Notes: a model not told the origin generated them from the letters alone. DNA of 64,000 nucleotides from Wurfbainia villosa (GCA_025175895.1 CM045998.1:13873153-13937152); one strand, 5' to 3'. Counted from the stretch's first letter, positions 10,591 to 22,520 are shown. Numbers and translations: made by a program.

Positions 10591-10605
10591 TGGTATCAGA
10601 GCCGG
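10591..10605 (+). other. Primer-binding site of element D
   Basis: TGGTATCAGAGCCGG lies two bases after the LTR end and is complementary to the initiator-Met tRNA 3' end. This is standard for plant Copia elements. Confidence 0.9.
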
Positions 10606-10807
10606 GGGTTGCTAAGATTTGGTGAAACCACCAATCTAGCCATTTTTACAGATTTATTTTTCTTTTAATTCTGTTTTTTATTATTTATTTCGCTTTGTTA
10701 GGTTTTTCTCCCGCACTACTAATCCAAGACGCGAGTCTTGGTACTTGCTTTTGTGTTTTTGTCGTTGCTAGTTTCTTCGTCTTCGTCTCTTTGTGTCTTT
10801 CGTGTTA

Positions 10808-12448
10808 ATGGCCCATCTCGAGGGTTTTAGCACCGTCCGACCACCGTTTTACAACGGTGACGATTTCCGTTACTGGAAAGGTCGGATGGAGTGCTTCCTA
10901 AAAACCCAAATAGAGATGTGGATTGTGATCCAAACCGGGTTCACCCTTCCTACTAATGAAGAAGGTGAATCCTTGGATTACAATCAGTGGTCCATTGCCA
11001 CTAAACGACAAGTCGAGGCAGATGCAAAGGCGACTCAAATCCTGCAGTGTGGGCTATCCAAGGAGGAGCTGAACCGAGTCGGACCCTTCATCAGCGCAAG
11101 AGATCTCTGGACGAGGCTGATCGAGTTACACGAAGGATCGGATCAAGCTAAGGTTTGCAAACGCGATTTGTTGTTCAATAAATTGTACACACTAAAAATG
11201 CAGGAACACGAGACGGCAACACAATTGCACGCCCGCGTCCAGGACATCGTCAACAACCTACACGCAATCGGGCAAAAGGTCGAAAACCGCGACCTTATAA
11301 GGTATGTTCTAAACTCTTTTCCGAGGACTACCTTGTGGGCATCCATGGTCGACGCCTACAAGGTCTCCAAGGACCTTTCTAAAGTTAGAATAGACGAATT
11401 ATTCTCAGATTTCGAATTACATGAGCAGTCCAACTCGGAACCCGAGAGGGGTATAGCCTTGATTGCAGGTTCAAAGAAGAAGAAAATCGCAAGCAAGCCA
11501 CCACCAACCGAGGAGGAAGACGAGTCCGAAGAAGAAGTTGACCCGGAGTTGACTGCCGAACTAATGAACCTAGCTCAAAGGATAGCCAAGGGACGAAAGC
11601 GAACCACGACTCGACCCAACCAAGGTAAGCCTAAAAGTTCTAATATTAGGTGTTATGAGTGTAACAGGTTTGGACATATCAAGTCCGAGTGCCCCAAGCT
11701 CAACCACCAAGCACCTAAGCACAAGAAGGCCCTCAACGCAACATGGGAAGAAGCGTCATCCGAAGAAGACGAAGACCACGTCTTCATGGCGAAATCGATT
11801 GAGTCAGACACGGAGACCGAACCTGAACTTGAGTCAGAACCTGAGGATGACTCGGACTACGAAGCTACCTTCAAGTCAAGCCACGGATACGCATCCGGTT
11901 CAAAAGATACGCTTAAAGTGAGTCGAACTTTATTTAATACTTTACATAATACGGTTAGGTTTTTGTCTAGGAAATTAGCTAAGTCCGAGTCCAAGGTCGA
12001 GACCCTTGTTGAGGAGGTTAAACTCCTCAAACACGAGGTCTCCCTAACCTCTTCGACTAGTCGAGTTCAAGAGAAGGACTCAACTCGAGTTGAAAAGTTC
12101 GAAGTTGAGAACTCTCTCTTGAAAAGTCAAGTTGAAGATCTTAGGAACACGTTGGAAAGGTTCACTTCGGGATCCAAAGGACTTGACCTCCTACTTGGAT
12201 CTCAAAGGGCCATGTACAACAAGGCTGGACTAGGGTTTAACTCAAACACGACTAATAGGTCGTATATGTCGATTGTAAGTCGACATAGGAAACATGTCCA
12301 AGCATGGGTCCCTAAGAACTTTTTGATTTCAACTCTAGGATCCAACCCGTACTGGGTTCCCAAGGACCAAATCCACTATGTGGATAGACCGAACCGATTC
12401 AACGGTCTAGGGGGAGCCAGTACAAAACATGTTTGTGCTTTAACTTAG
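10808..12448 (+). CDS. Copia gag polyprotein (element D)
   Basis: Capsid/nucleocapsid protein of about 546 residues. I take ATG at 10808 (MAHLEGFS) because the extension to 10793 starts at TTG. The N-terminus carries the SIRE-type pattern PPFYNGDDFRYWKGRME. The central domain includes the DLWTRLIELHEG and LHARVQDIVNNL blocks. One CCHC knuckle starts at residue 282 (CYECNRFGHIKSECP). Acidic stretches flank it and a coiled-coil-like region lies near residues 380-450. The frame is unbroken, so the protein could still be made. It stops at 12448; pol begins about 500 bp later in the same sense. Confidence 0.9.
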   Translation: MAHLEGFSTVRPPFYNGDDFRYWKGRMECFLKTQIEMWIVIQTGFTLPTNEEGESLDYNQWSIATKRQVEADAKATQILQCGLSKEELNRVGPFISARDLWTRLIELHEGSDQAKVCKRDLLFNKLYTLKMQEHETATQLHARVQDIVNNLHAIGQKVENRDLIRYVLNSFPRTTLWASMVDAYKVSKDLSKVRIDELFSDFELHEQSNSEPERGIALIAGSKKKKIASKPPPTEEEDESEEEVDPELTAELMNLAQRIAKGRKRTTTRPNQGKPKSSNIRCYECNRFGHIKSECPKLNHQAPKHKKALNATWEEASSEEDEDHVFMAKSIESDTETEPELESEPEDDSDYEATFKSSHGYASGSKDTLKVSRTLFNTLHNTVRFLSRKLAKSESKVETLVEEVKLLKHEVSLTSSTSRVQEKDSTRVEKFEVENSLLKSQVEDLRNTLERFTSGSKGLDLLLGSQRAMYNKAGLGFNSNTTNRSYMSIVSRHRKHVQAWVPKNFLISTLGSNPYWVPKDQIHYVDRPNRFNGLGGASTKHVCALT

Positions 12449-12881
12449 AAATTGCATGCTTAGAATTTTTTTTTGTTTTTGTTTTTTTTAACTTGTGAAC
12501 TCACTTAGAACACTACATAACCAACTAAAATCCTTCGAAAAGATTGAGCCTCGGGGAGCCTCTTTTCAAAAATAACCAGTTAGACCAGGAAATAGTCTTA
12601 GGTGAGTCAAGTCATCATTTTCTTGAAAATGGCTTTGTCTAAGGAAGTGGTTGATGATCCGATAAAAGAAGGCCCCTATGCCTCGCCACGACCTGGAAGC
12701 CATGATCTTGAAAAGGTAAACTTGACAAGCCTAGGGTCAAATCCAAATCTAACATAAAATTACTTGAACCTAAATGCACTCAATCAACTTAATTGGAAGT
12801 CATCTCACAAAAACACATAAGTATAACATGCTTGATCATATAGATACAGGTGAGATGACCTAGATTTAAAAACTTACAACC

Positions 12882-12921
<40 letters not shown>

Positions 12922-12952
12922 CTAACATCCAATCCAACCACCTTGTGTGTAG
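12449..12952 (+). other. Gag-pol spacer of element D, possibly intronic
   Basis: There is no long frame. A pure AT dinucleotide run lies at 12883-12919. The right edge, TTGTGTGTAG at 12943-12952, looks like a 3' splice site. If the donor is GTGGAT at 12380, splicing joins gag codon TAT to GATCAATGG and enters pol in frame. The donor is weak. Element B has only one stop codon at the same place and no spacer. Confidence 0.4.
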
Positions 12953-15900
12953 GATCAATGGATGTTGGACAGCGGTTGCTCCCGACACATGACCGGGGAT
13001 CAACTCAAATTCACAAAGCTTCGATTTAAACGACAAGGATCGGTAGCCTTTGGGAATAACGGCAAGCTCAAAATCATCGGATCAGGTGATATCGAGCTTA
13101 ACTCGAATTTTGTTATTAAAAATGTATTACTTGTAGAGAATTTTGAATATAACCTGCTTAGCGTAAGTCAATTATGTGACAATAACTATAAGGTCGTATT
13201 TTTAAAAAATGAATGTGTAATTAAAACAAATAAAACAGCTAAAACAATACTCAAAGGAACTAGGACAAATAACATTTATACAATTAACTTAATCAAATCC
13301 TCAGCCAAATGTCTTATGACACAGGAAGAGGAATCATGGTTGTGGCACCGACGACTCGGTCACTCGCACCCAAGACTCGTCCACAAGATGAGTCAGAGTG
13401 GCTTAGTCAAAGGCTTACCCAACCTCAACAATTTGGTTAATAAAATCTGTAATGCTTGTCAACAAGGAAAACAACCTAGGACACAACACAAATTAACTAA
13501 CCAAGAACGAACCTCAAGTGTACTTGAGCTCCTGCATATGGATCTATTCGATTCACATGGAGCCAAGTCACTCAATAGAAGTCAATATTGCTTAGTCATA
13601 ATTGACGACTACCTGTGTTTACGGTTAGGTTCATCAAACATAAAAATGATACCCTAGATCAATTAATCAATCTATTCAAATTAATCGAGAATCAAAGACC
13701 TTAAGGTTAAAAGACTTAGAAGCGATCATGGTGGTGAATTCGAAAATCAAAGGTTCACCGACTTCTGTAACCTAAACGGATACCACCATGAATTCTCTTG
13801 CCCTAGGACCCCTCAACAAAATGGCCTAGTGGAGCAGAAAAACCGAACTCTACAAGAAGCCGCTAAGACCATGTTGAACGAATACGACCTACCCGATAGG
13901 TTTTGGGCAGAAGCCGTTAGCACGGCTTGCTATGTCCAGAATAGGATCCTTATGGTAAAGAGGCACCTTAAGACCTCGTACGAGATTTATCATAATAAAG
14001 TACCCAACATCAAGTACTTTAGGGTATTTGGATGTAAAGTACATATCTTAAACACTAAGAACCACCTAGGGAAATTCGAATCCAAAACCTCCACCGGAAT
14101 CTTCTTAGGATACTCAACCACGAGTAGGGCCTATAGGGTATATAACCACGATACCCTTAAAGTCGAAGAGACTATTAATGTAGTGTTCGATGAAGTACCC
14201 GAACCTACAAAACCCATAATGACCCCAAGTGTTGAGCCCACTGATACCAAACTCGTATCCGACCCTGAGATCGAGTCTAATCCACATCAACCAACTTCTC
14301 TTGTCGACCAAGTGACAAGTGATCCGAGTCAAACTAGTGTTCAACCAAGTCACCCCATTGATCAAGCATTAGGTGCCACAAACCCAACCCAATCTAGGAT
14401 TCAGACTAACCACCCTATCGATCAAGTGATAGGAGATCCTAATCTAGGAGTTCGAACTAGAGCATCCTATAGGAACCTTAGTCAAATTTCCTTAATTTCA
14501 AAGATAGAACCCAAATCGATTGAACAAGCTCTTCTTGATCCCGATTGGATTATTGCAATGCAAGAAGAGCTAGCTCAATTTACTAGGAATGAAGTGTGGG
14601 AATTAGTACCACCACCTAAAGACAAAACGATAATTGGAACAAGGTGGGTGTTTCGAAATAAGCTTGATGATAAAGGTGAAGTAGTTAGGAACAAGGCTAG
14701 GTTAGTCGCCAAAGGGTTTAGTCAAGTCGAAGGCTTAGATTACGATGAAACCTATGCCCCAGTAGCTAGACTCGAATCCATTCGAATGTTGCTAGCTTAT
14801 GCCGCACATCGAGGATTTAAGCTGTTTCAAATGGATGTTAAGTCGGCATTCCTAAATGGATACATTAAAGAAGAAGTTTATGTTAGCCAACCCCCCGGAT
14901 TCGAAAATCTAGATAAACCCGACCATGTTCTAAAACTTAAGAAAGCTCTCTATGGACTTAAACAAGCTCCTCGAGCTTGGTACGAGAGACTTTCAATCCA
15001 TCTTAAGTCAAAAGGGTTTAACCAAGGCTTAGTTGACCCAACTCTCTTCGTAAAAACCTTAGGTAAAGAAATATTCATAGCTCAAATTTATGTAGACGAT
15101 ATAATTTTTGGAACCTCTAACTCAACCTTACTAAACGAGTTCGTTTCACTCATGGAAAGTGAGTTCGAAATGAACTTGGTAGGCGAGTTAAGTTTCTTTT
15201 TAGATCTACAAATTAAACAAACTAAGGATGGTATATACCTATATCAACAAAAATACACTAAGGAGTTAATTAAAAGATTTGGAATGTAAGACGCTAAGAT
15301 AATAAACACCCCAATGGCGATTAATGTTAACATAGGAGAAGACCTAGAAAGTAAGCCCATTAACTTAAAGTACTATAGGAGCGCAATAGGAAGTCTCCTA
15401 TACTTAACTGCGAGTCGACCCGACATTCTATTCGCAGTAAGTATGTGCATCAGGTTTCAAACCTGTGCTAAGGAGTCTCACCTAACCCTAGTTAAGCGTA
15501 TCCTTAGATATCTAAAGGGTACACTTAATGTCGGTATTTGATATCCTAGATCTACCGAGTTCGAACTAACCGGCTACTCCGATTCGGATTATGCCGGTAG
15601 TAAGCTCGATAGAAAGAGTACGAGTGGTTGTTGTCAAACTTCTCGGCTCGAGTCTAGTGAGTTGGTGCAATAGGAAGCAACACTGTGTTGCTTTATCTAC
15701 CACCGAAGCTGAATACATCGCGATGGGTGAGTGTGTCACGCAGCTTCTTTGGATGAAGCACACTCTCCGCGACTTTAAGTTAGACCAACGGAAGTCGATA
15801 TGTCACTCTAGGACCAAACATATAGAGGTCAAACACCATTTCATTTGAGAACATGTGGCCAACGGAGCCATACAACTCGAATACGTTAATCAAGTCTAAC

Positions 15901-15981
15901 TTGCGCATCTATTTACTAAACCCCTACCCGAAGCCGAATTTAGTCTATTAAGATGAAAATTGGGCATGTGCGTAATAGAAT
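12953..15981 (+). pseudogene. Copia pol: protease, integrase, RT, RNase H (element D), broken
   Basis: Protease motif LDSGCSRHMTG lies at 12965, followed by a pre-integrase domain with WHRRLGH. The integrase core starts with ELLHMDLF near 13525, then the frame is lost at about 13605-13730 (IIDDY followed by nonsense) and resumes at DHGGEF and RTPQQNG. The frame 13829-15289 holds the rest of integrase and RT, including QMDVKSAFLNG and the catalytic YVDDIIFG near 15091. Stops follow at 15287 (TAA) and 15539 (TGA for Trp). A shift near 15630 splits RNase H (STTEAEYIAM at 15696). No active polyprotein is possible. Confidence 0.88.
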
Positions 15982-16904
15982 AGGTACTTGCAAATTATAT
16001 GTTCTTACTACTATTTCTTTAATTTCATGGAACTAGCATAGGACATACCTTAGATATCATGCACCTATAGATTTAGGGAGCCAGTACATCTCACAACACA
16101 TAGGACTAATGTGTTTGTGTACTTAGCCACGTAGATGGGCGTGAGATGTTAGGACCTTACTCTTGGTTCCAGATGTAGAGCTAGTGCATCACTATGAACC
16201 ACGGAGTATAATCATATATACTAACTGACTCCCACCAGGACTGATTGATCCTCCATATCAATCAAGCCAAATATGAGTCGAACATTTTATAGATGAACTT
16301 ATTTTCAGTATATTATTTTCAAAATAATGTGGAACATGCTTGGACTTTAAAATTAAAACTTGTTTTTATTCCAGACACACTCTCACTCTTTTAGATATAT
16401 GGCAAAAGGGGGAGAAAAAGGCCAAGATTTCTTAACTTAAAATTTATTTTAAACCCTATGGACAATATTAAGTGATTTCGATTACTTAATTTATTTAGTT
16501 AACTTGTTAACAATTTACTTAACTTTTAGTTAACTTGTTAACAAAAAGTAATTTACTTAACTTTAAGTTAACTTGTTAACAAAATGGAAGTAAAGGCCAA
16601 GGTTAAGAAATCAATTTTTTGATTTCTTAACTTAAAATTTATTTTAAACCCTATGGCCAATATTAAGTGATTTCGGTTACTTAATTCTTTTTTAGTAGCA
16701 AATATCAAGGGGGAGAGTTAAAACTCTTTCTCAAGTACTCACCCTCGGTCAAGGGGGAGGATTCCTCAAGGGGGAGCACTTGAAAAAGAGTTTTTATATA
16801 CTCCTGCACATTCATGCATATCTCTTACTCAGTTTACTTAATGCACTTAATTTGTCTTTCTTAACTTTGTATGTGGGTTTGCCATAAATCAAAAAGGGGG
16901 AGAT
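15982..16904 (+). other. 3' non-coding region of element D with duplicated segment and polypurine tract
   Basis: No gene. A segment of about 65 bp at 16426-16490 is repeated at 16621-16687. Between the copies the palindromic string GTTAACTTGTTAAC occurs three times. Purine-rich GGGGGAG motifs recur (16408, 16711, 16755, 16768), and the functional polypurine tract ends at 16904. SIRE-type elements often have a long 3' tract here; no envelope-like frame is seen. Confidence 0.6.
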
Positions 16905-18015
16905 TTTTAGTGCAGTAGGCACCTAAGTCGAACCTGGGTTTTGATTATAGCAAACGATACAAAGTTAAGCTCATATCGTTATCTCACGAGCTGAATTGAG
17001 TGTGCAGAAGATTGATATAGCTGGAGCTGAAGGCTAGCGACACCCGGAGAAAGCCGCGGTGGTCGGGCGACACTCGAGTGACTTCGGAGGGAGCCGAAGG
17101 AATCAAGTGGAAGGCCAGAAGCAAAAGCAACACGTAAGTATCGAGGTAAGCTCGTGTGTGCGAGCGTAAGTGAGGTCGTATCCTCCTTACGGGGATGATC
17201 TTAAGCGTAGATCCGACCGGAGACATCCCATCGATGGTCTAGGTCGAGATCGGACGGTCGAAGGTCATCGAAATAATGCTTTCTTTGAGCTAAGTTTGCC
17301 CTGTAGCTAGCATCACGACCGCCTTGGAGGACTCATTGCCGCAAACGATCGAAAGCTCGATCGATGTGATCTTGCCATGATCGATGATGTCCATCAGTCG
17401 ACTGATGGTCAATGATCAGATTCGAGGAGTCAAGGCTTATCACCCCATTTCAAGGAGTTTTTGTGTCCATTTGTGATTGGTTGAAGACCCATTCGATGAG
17501 GAGCTTAAAGGCTATAAAAGGAGGGCTTGTCCTAGGGTTTTTCAAAAATTAAAAAGCTTCCAAGTGCTTCCGATATGCTCCGACTCTCCGACATCCCTAC
17601 GACGAAGCGCTGCCGAGACGACGACTAGAGCTTCAACCTCCATCCCTTGAAGTCATCGGTAACGAAAGTTTGAATCATATTTTAGTTTATAAGTTGTTCT
17701 TATTTCGAGCTTTAAATCATATCAAGGAGAGGGGGAGTGTCCCTCTACCTTGAGCTTTTATCATCTTGTGTATCCGTCTAACTCCTACCTCCAAAGAGGA
17801 GGAGCTTTTTTAGTAGATTGCCCTCCGTACGTGGTCAAGGACCACTAGGGCCTTGGAGTAGTAGCCTTCGGCTACGAACCAAGTAAAACCTTTGTGTCTA
17901 TTGTCCTTTATTTTTGTTTATTTTTTCGCTGTGTATATTTGTTTTGAAACGATTTCGAAAGAAAAATTTCTATCGCTATTCACCCCCCCCCTCTAGCGAT
18001 CCGATCGATCCAACA
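16905..18015 (+). repeat. 3' LTR of element D
   Basis: 1111 bp against 1119 bp for the 5' LTR. It is near-identical apart from scattered substitutions and the palindrome island at about 17318-17405. The start has decayed (TTTTAGTGCAG for TGTTGGTGCAG). It ends GATCCAACA, followed by the ATTTC duplication. Confidence 0.92.
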
Positions 18016-18020
18016 ATTTC

Positions 18021-18539
18021 CTCCTATAATCAACGACACACCATATAAATAATATCATTTCCCAACTTACCGAGCCTATCGATTTACTCTATAAATCTCG
18101 CCCATTGGTAAATCAAAGAAATGAATACTAAGTATATGTGCCCGTTATTATATCGGGATTAAGAGCATGTACAACATAATATCCGAGGTCCGATTCAATT
18201 ATGTAGTCAGGAATAAATCGAATCACCTCTAAGTTGGTCATACTCAATACACTCAAAGTGTACTAGTGTAATTCTATGGTCAAGACAAACCAATACCAAA
18301 TTACACTACAACCATACCAATGGTTTGTCCAAAATCATCTCGGTTGTGAGCCTTTACTTATACTTCACAAGGAACTGATAACATGAACTCCCGTGTGATA
18401 CTACACACCATGTTATCTACAATGTAATGTATTAGACAATATGCATAACCATAAATATGCAAACAATGATCATGTGATTCTTATTTCAAAAATAAAGATG
18501 TTCATACAAAAGATAGACTTTTCAGTATACATCCCAACA
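18021..18539 (-). repeat. Left (3') LTR of element A, second part
   Basis: This continues the LTR broken at 9469. CTCCTATAATCAACG matches the right LTR at about 38585, and the terminus CATCCCAACA is at 18539. Internal sequence follows at once with the polypurine tract AAGTGGGAGAT on the minus strand (18540-18550). Confidence 0.88.
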
Positions 18540-18572
18540 ATCTCCCACTTATACTAAAAGACTATGCTGTCC

Positions 18573-21500
18573 TCATACTGCCATACATCTAATTCTCATT
18601 CCCTCCACATGCCTATCAAAAACTCTCGTTGGAAGGGACTTAGTGAAAGGATCTGCTAGATTATCCTCTGATGCAATCTTGGCCGTAGTAACTTCTCCTC
18701 GCTTTACGATTTCTCGTATCAGGTGGTACTTGCGCTCTATGTGTTTACTTGCCTTATGGGCTAGTGGTTCCTTCGAGTTTGCAACTGCACCACTATTATC
18801 ACAATAAATTGTGATAGTTCTGGGTAAACCAGGAATCACATCTAAGTCGATCAAGAAGTTCCTGAGCCATACAACTTCTTTGGCCGCCTCAGAGGCTGCC
18901 ACATACTCAGCTTCCATGGTAGAGTCCGCCACGCATTTCTGCTTGACACTCCTCCATACAATGACTCCACCTCCCAAAGTAAACACAAAACCTGAGATAG
19001 ACTTACTGTTATCCCTATCTGATTGGAAGTCGGAATCTATGTAACCCACAGGGAGTAATTGGTCTGCCTGGTAAACTAGCATATAATCCCTAGTCCTTCT
19101 CAGGTACTTCAATATATGGTTTATCGCAGTCCAATGTCCCTGTCCTGGATTACTCTGATATCTGCTGACCATGCCCACTGCAAAGTAGATATCCGATCTC
19201 GTACATAGCATGACATACATGAGGCTTCCTACTGCCGAAGCATAAGGAACCACCTTCATCTCCTCTATCTCCTTAGATGTTCTAGGACACATCTCCTTAG
19301 ATAAAGGAACTCCATGCCTGAAAGGTAGAAAACCTTTCTTGGAGTTTTGCATGCTAAAATGATCCATAATGGTGTTTATGTATGAAGCTTGAGACAAGCA
19401 CAACATCCTTTTTCTACGATCCCTTATAACCTTGATCCCAAGGATGTGTCCCACTTCTCCCAAGTCTTTCATATCAAACTATTTGAACAATCATACCCTT
19501 ATGTCCGATAACACCTTGACATTGTTGCCAATTAACAAAATGTCATCTACGTATAGTACAAGAAATACCACTACGTTTCCGTCACATCTCTTGTATACAC
19601 GAGACTCATCCGGACTTTGAATAAATCCATAAGACTGGATTACCTCATCAAAGCGGATGTTCCAAGTTCTCGAAGCTTGCTTCAATCCATAAATGGATCG
19701 ATTAAGCTTGCACACAAGATGCTCTTTGTCCTTTGCAATGAATCCCTCTGGTTGCTTCATATAGATGTTTTCCTCAAGACTTCCATTAAGGAAAGCTGTC
19801 TTGACATCCATCTGTCATACCTCATAATCCATATGAGCAGCAATACATAAGAGAATCCGGATAGACTTAAGCATGACTACCGACGAAAAGGTCTCCTCAT
19901 AATCGATACCCTCTTTCTGAGTATACCCCTTTGCAACAAGCCTCACTTTGAAGGTCTCAACCTTCCTATCTATTCCTCTCTTTCTTTTGTAGATCCACTT
20001 GCATCCAATGGTTTTTACACCATTGGGTAGTTCTACTAGCTCCCAGACCTGATTTGAATCCATGGATTCTATCTCAAAATTCATCGCACTTTGCCAAGAT
20101 ACCGCATCTTTATCTTGGATTGCCTCATCATATGTCCAGGGATCAGGTTCATGTTCACCAGGGACCAAATCAGAAGATTCTCCCAAGAACATAAATCTAT
20201 CAGGTTGTCTAACAACCCTCCCACTACGACGAGGTATCACCTGTGTATCCTTTGTGACACGCGGTGCAGCCACTTGTGGTATATCCTCTTGTACCGATGG
20301 TACTGAAGTAGTGACTTCCCCTCTCAATTCCTCCAGAATAATCTTACTCATGTGCTTGTGGCTCATCACATAATCTTCCTCTAGAAATCTGGCATTCGTG
20401 CTAACGATTACCCTCTGATCTCTAGGACTATAGAACAAACCACCTTTCGTTCCTCTAGGATAGCCAACGAACATGCGCACTTCTGTACGAGGTTCCAACT
20501 TACCAGCATCTGCCTTCAGCACATCTGCCAGACTCTCCCAAATCCAAATATGTCTCAGACTAGGCTTTTGCCCAGTGCATAATTCTGTGGGAGTAGAAGA
20601 CACTGATTTAGATGGTACCAAGTTTAGAATATACACTGTCGTATCCAGAGCATACCCCCAGAACGAATCTGGCAACTCAGAATAACTCATCATCGATCTA
20701 ACCATCTTCATAAGAGTCCTATTCCTTCGCTCCGCTACACCATTCAGTTGGGGTGTGCCAAGTGCAGACAATTGGGATTGAATCCCAGCCTCTGATAAGT
20801 AATTCCTAAACTCTTCTAAGAGGTACTCACCACCACGATCAGATCGTAGTGTCTTGATAGTTTTACCTTGACGTTTCTCCACATCAGCCTTGAATTCTTT
20901 GAACTTGTCAAAACATTCAGACTTGCAGCGCATCAAGTAAATGTATCCATATCTTGAATAATCATCTATGAAAGAGACAAAATATTCAAAACCACCTCCT
21001 GCCTGGATAGACATAGGACCACACAAATCAGAATGAACCAACTCCAACACATCTTTGGCTCTATACCCCTTGGCCTTAAAAGACCTCTTGGTCATTTTAC
21101 CCTCCAAGCAAGATTCGCAGGTTGAGAAATCTTCCACCACTAATGAACTTAGAGGTCCATCAACTATCAACTTTTGAATTCTGCTTAGGTTAATATGACA
21201 TAGCCTTAGATGACAAAGATATGTTTGGTTCATCTTCGAAGGTTCTTTTCTGTTATTGGAATTAGAAGATGAATTATTTACTTCTATTTGCATCGTGGGA
21301 GCTTTTGGTTCAAGTGTATATAAATTTCCTATCAATGCACCAGAATAGATAATCTCCCTATTCCTTTTTATAACAACTCTGTCATTAAAAGGAATAGAAT
21401 ATCCATCCATAAATAATTTAGAAACCGAAATTAAATTCTTTCTAAATAAAGGTACATAAAGGCAATTTCTCAGAACCAAAGTTTTATTCCTATCGAAAGA

Positions 21501-21637
21501 TAAATAAACATCTCTCACTGCAACAACCGCCACTTTAGTAGCATCGCCCAAGTAAATTGTAATCTCCCCCTCAGCCAGTCGTCTGGTTTCCTGGAACCCC
21601 TGCAAAGTATTGCAGACATGATCAGTGGCTCCCATAT
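18573..21637 (-). pseudogene. Copia pol: protease end, integrase, RT, RNase H (element A)
   Basis: One continuous frame from 21635 to 18573 broken by three stops only. At 19815 and 19491 TGA stands where Trp is expected; at 19482 TAG stands where Gln is expected. The order is the protease remnant (GATDHVCN), pre-integrase (HLRLCHINLSRIQ), integrase (HSDLCGPM, DDYSRYGYIYLM), RT (QMDVKTAFLNG, catalytic YVDDILLIG) and RNase H (DSTMEAEYVAAS, NLADPFTKSLP). The catalytic regions look whole, so the copy is dead through a few transitions. The protease lost its N-terminal part with the adjacent gag. Confidence 0.88.
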
Positions 21638-22021
21638 CTACACACAGGTGCCGGTAGATAACATCGCTAAATATGTTTCAACGACTAGACCAATAGGTAG
21701 AGACTGGAGAATGATATCGACCTGGCTTTCCCCATCGATCTTAGCTCCAAGGACTTCCAACTCATTTAAATGAGTCATCAAGTTCCTCATGGCTTCTTGC
21801 CTCATAGCCCGATTCTGGTGTCCGAAAAGTTCCTTGAGATTGAGCATCATGTCATAAGCAGTGGACATGACTTGATGCTGATGTTGCAATACATTTGACA
21901 TAGAAGTCAGAATGTAACACCGCGCCATCTCATCAGCCTTAATCCACTTTTTATAACTCTCTTTCTCCTTTTCTCCAGAATCATCCGCAGGCTTAGGAGG
22001 ACACTCTTCGAAGAGTACATA
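21638..22021 (-). pseudogene. Gag fragment of element A, downstream of the hAT insertion
   Basis: The open frame reads into Copia gag (WIKADEMARCYILTSM, then LFGHQNRAMRQEA and ILQSLP). It is joined abruptly at about 21650 to the protease, so the end of gag, including any CCHC knuckle, is deleted. The first codons of gag lie at 36022-36124, beyond hAT T. The two halves meet in frame when one copy of the 8-bp duplication is removed. Confidence 0.85.
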
Positions 22022-22030
22022 CTTGTACTT

Positions 22031-22190
22031 AGAGTTGTCAAACGGGCCAACCCGCGGCGGGGCGGGTCAACCCGTTATAAATTTAATATTTAATGGGGAT
22101 GAGCGGGCCGGCCCGCCTTTTTGGCGGGTTAAAAAATTCCCAACCCAAAGCGGACTGCGGGTTAGGCGGGCCAACCCGCGGGCCACAAAC
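22031..22190. repeat. Left subterminal repeats of hAT T
   Basis: Dense copies of GGCGGG, CGGGTCAACCCG and GGGCCAACCCGCGG in both orientations. The right end (35838-36000) has the same kind of sequence. In hAT elements such repeats bind the transposase and set the active end. The composition contrasts sharply with the AT-rich interior. Confidence 0.75.
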
Positions 22191-22312
22191 AAATAAAAAA
22201 AAATTGAGCACATTTTCCACATTTTAAATCTGTAAGTGCCAACTGCCAATCTGCACACTCGAGAATAGCAGAAATAAACTGAACAAGAGATTAAATTTAC
22301 TTTGCTCTCAGA

Positions 22313-22520
22313 TGTCAGAATGGGCATGCCTATTCTTTACATTAGATCTAATGACTGGATTATATTCAATTCCTCGATCTGTACCGAAAACTCGACTAGA
22401 ATCTCTTAGCCATGAAGATTTACTTGCGTCATTCTGAGGAGCACCTTGCCACAACAGCATCACTCGAAGTCTATTTGAAATCATCCGTGAAGGGAGACAT
22501 CGGGGAAAAATTTTCAGAAG
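22313..22520 (-). other. Unassigned open frame in hAT cargo
   Basis: The minus strand has an open frame of about 65-70 codons ending in a stop near 22313. It includes MLLWQGAPQNDASKSSW and FGTDRGIEYNPVIRS. I do not recognise it. The residue mix looks like protein rather than random translation, and it lies between the left terminus and element B. It may be another captured exon, but chance is not excluded. Confidence 0.3.

Larger units (their letters stand above)
9470..18015 (+). mobile_element. Copia element D (SIRE/Maximus-like), complete but defective
   Basis: 8546 bp with the 5-bp duplication ATTTC on both sides (9465-9469 and 18016-18020). LTRs are 9470-10588 and 16905-18015. The primer-binding site TGGTATCAGAGCC starts at 10591 and the polypurine tract AAAAAGGGGGAGAT ends at 16904. 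Gag is intact; pol has at least two nonsense changes and two frame shifts. The first bases of the right LTR have changed from TG to TT. Its target was the left LTR of element A. Confidence 0.93.

Noticed and set aside
10591..10605. tRNA-like sequence (also at 4001, 29698, 37165, 53826)
   Set aside because: These are 12-18 nt primer-binding sites complementary to the initiator-Met tRNA end, not tRNA genes. No full cloverleaf was found.
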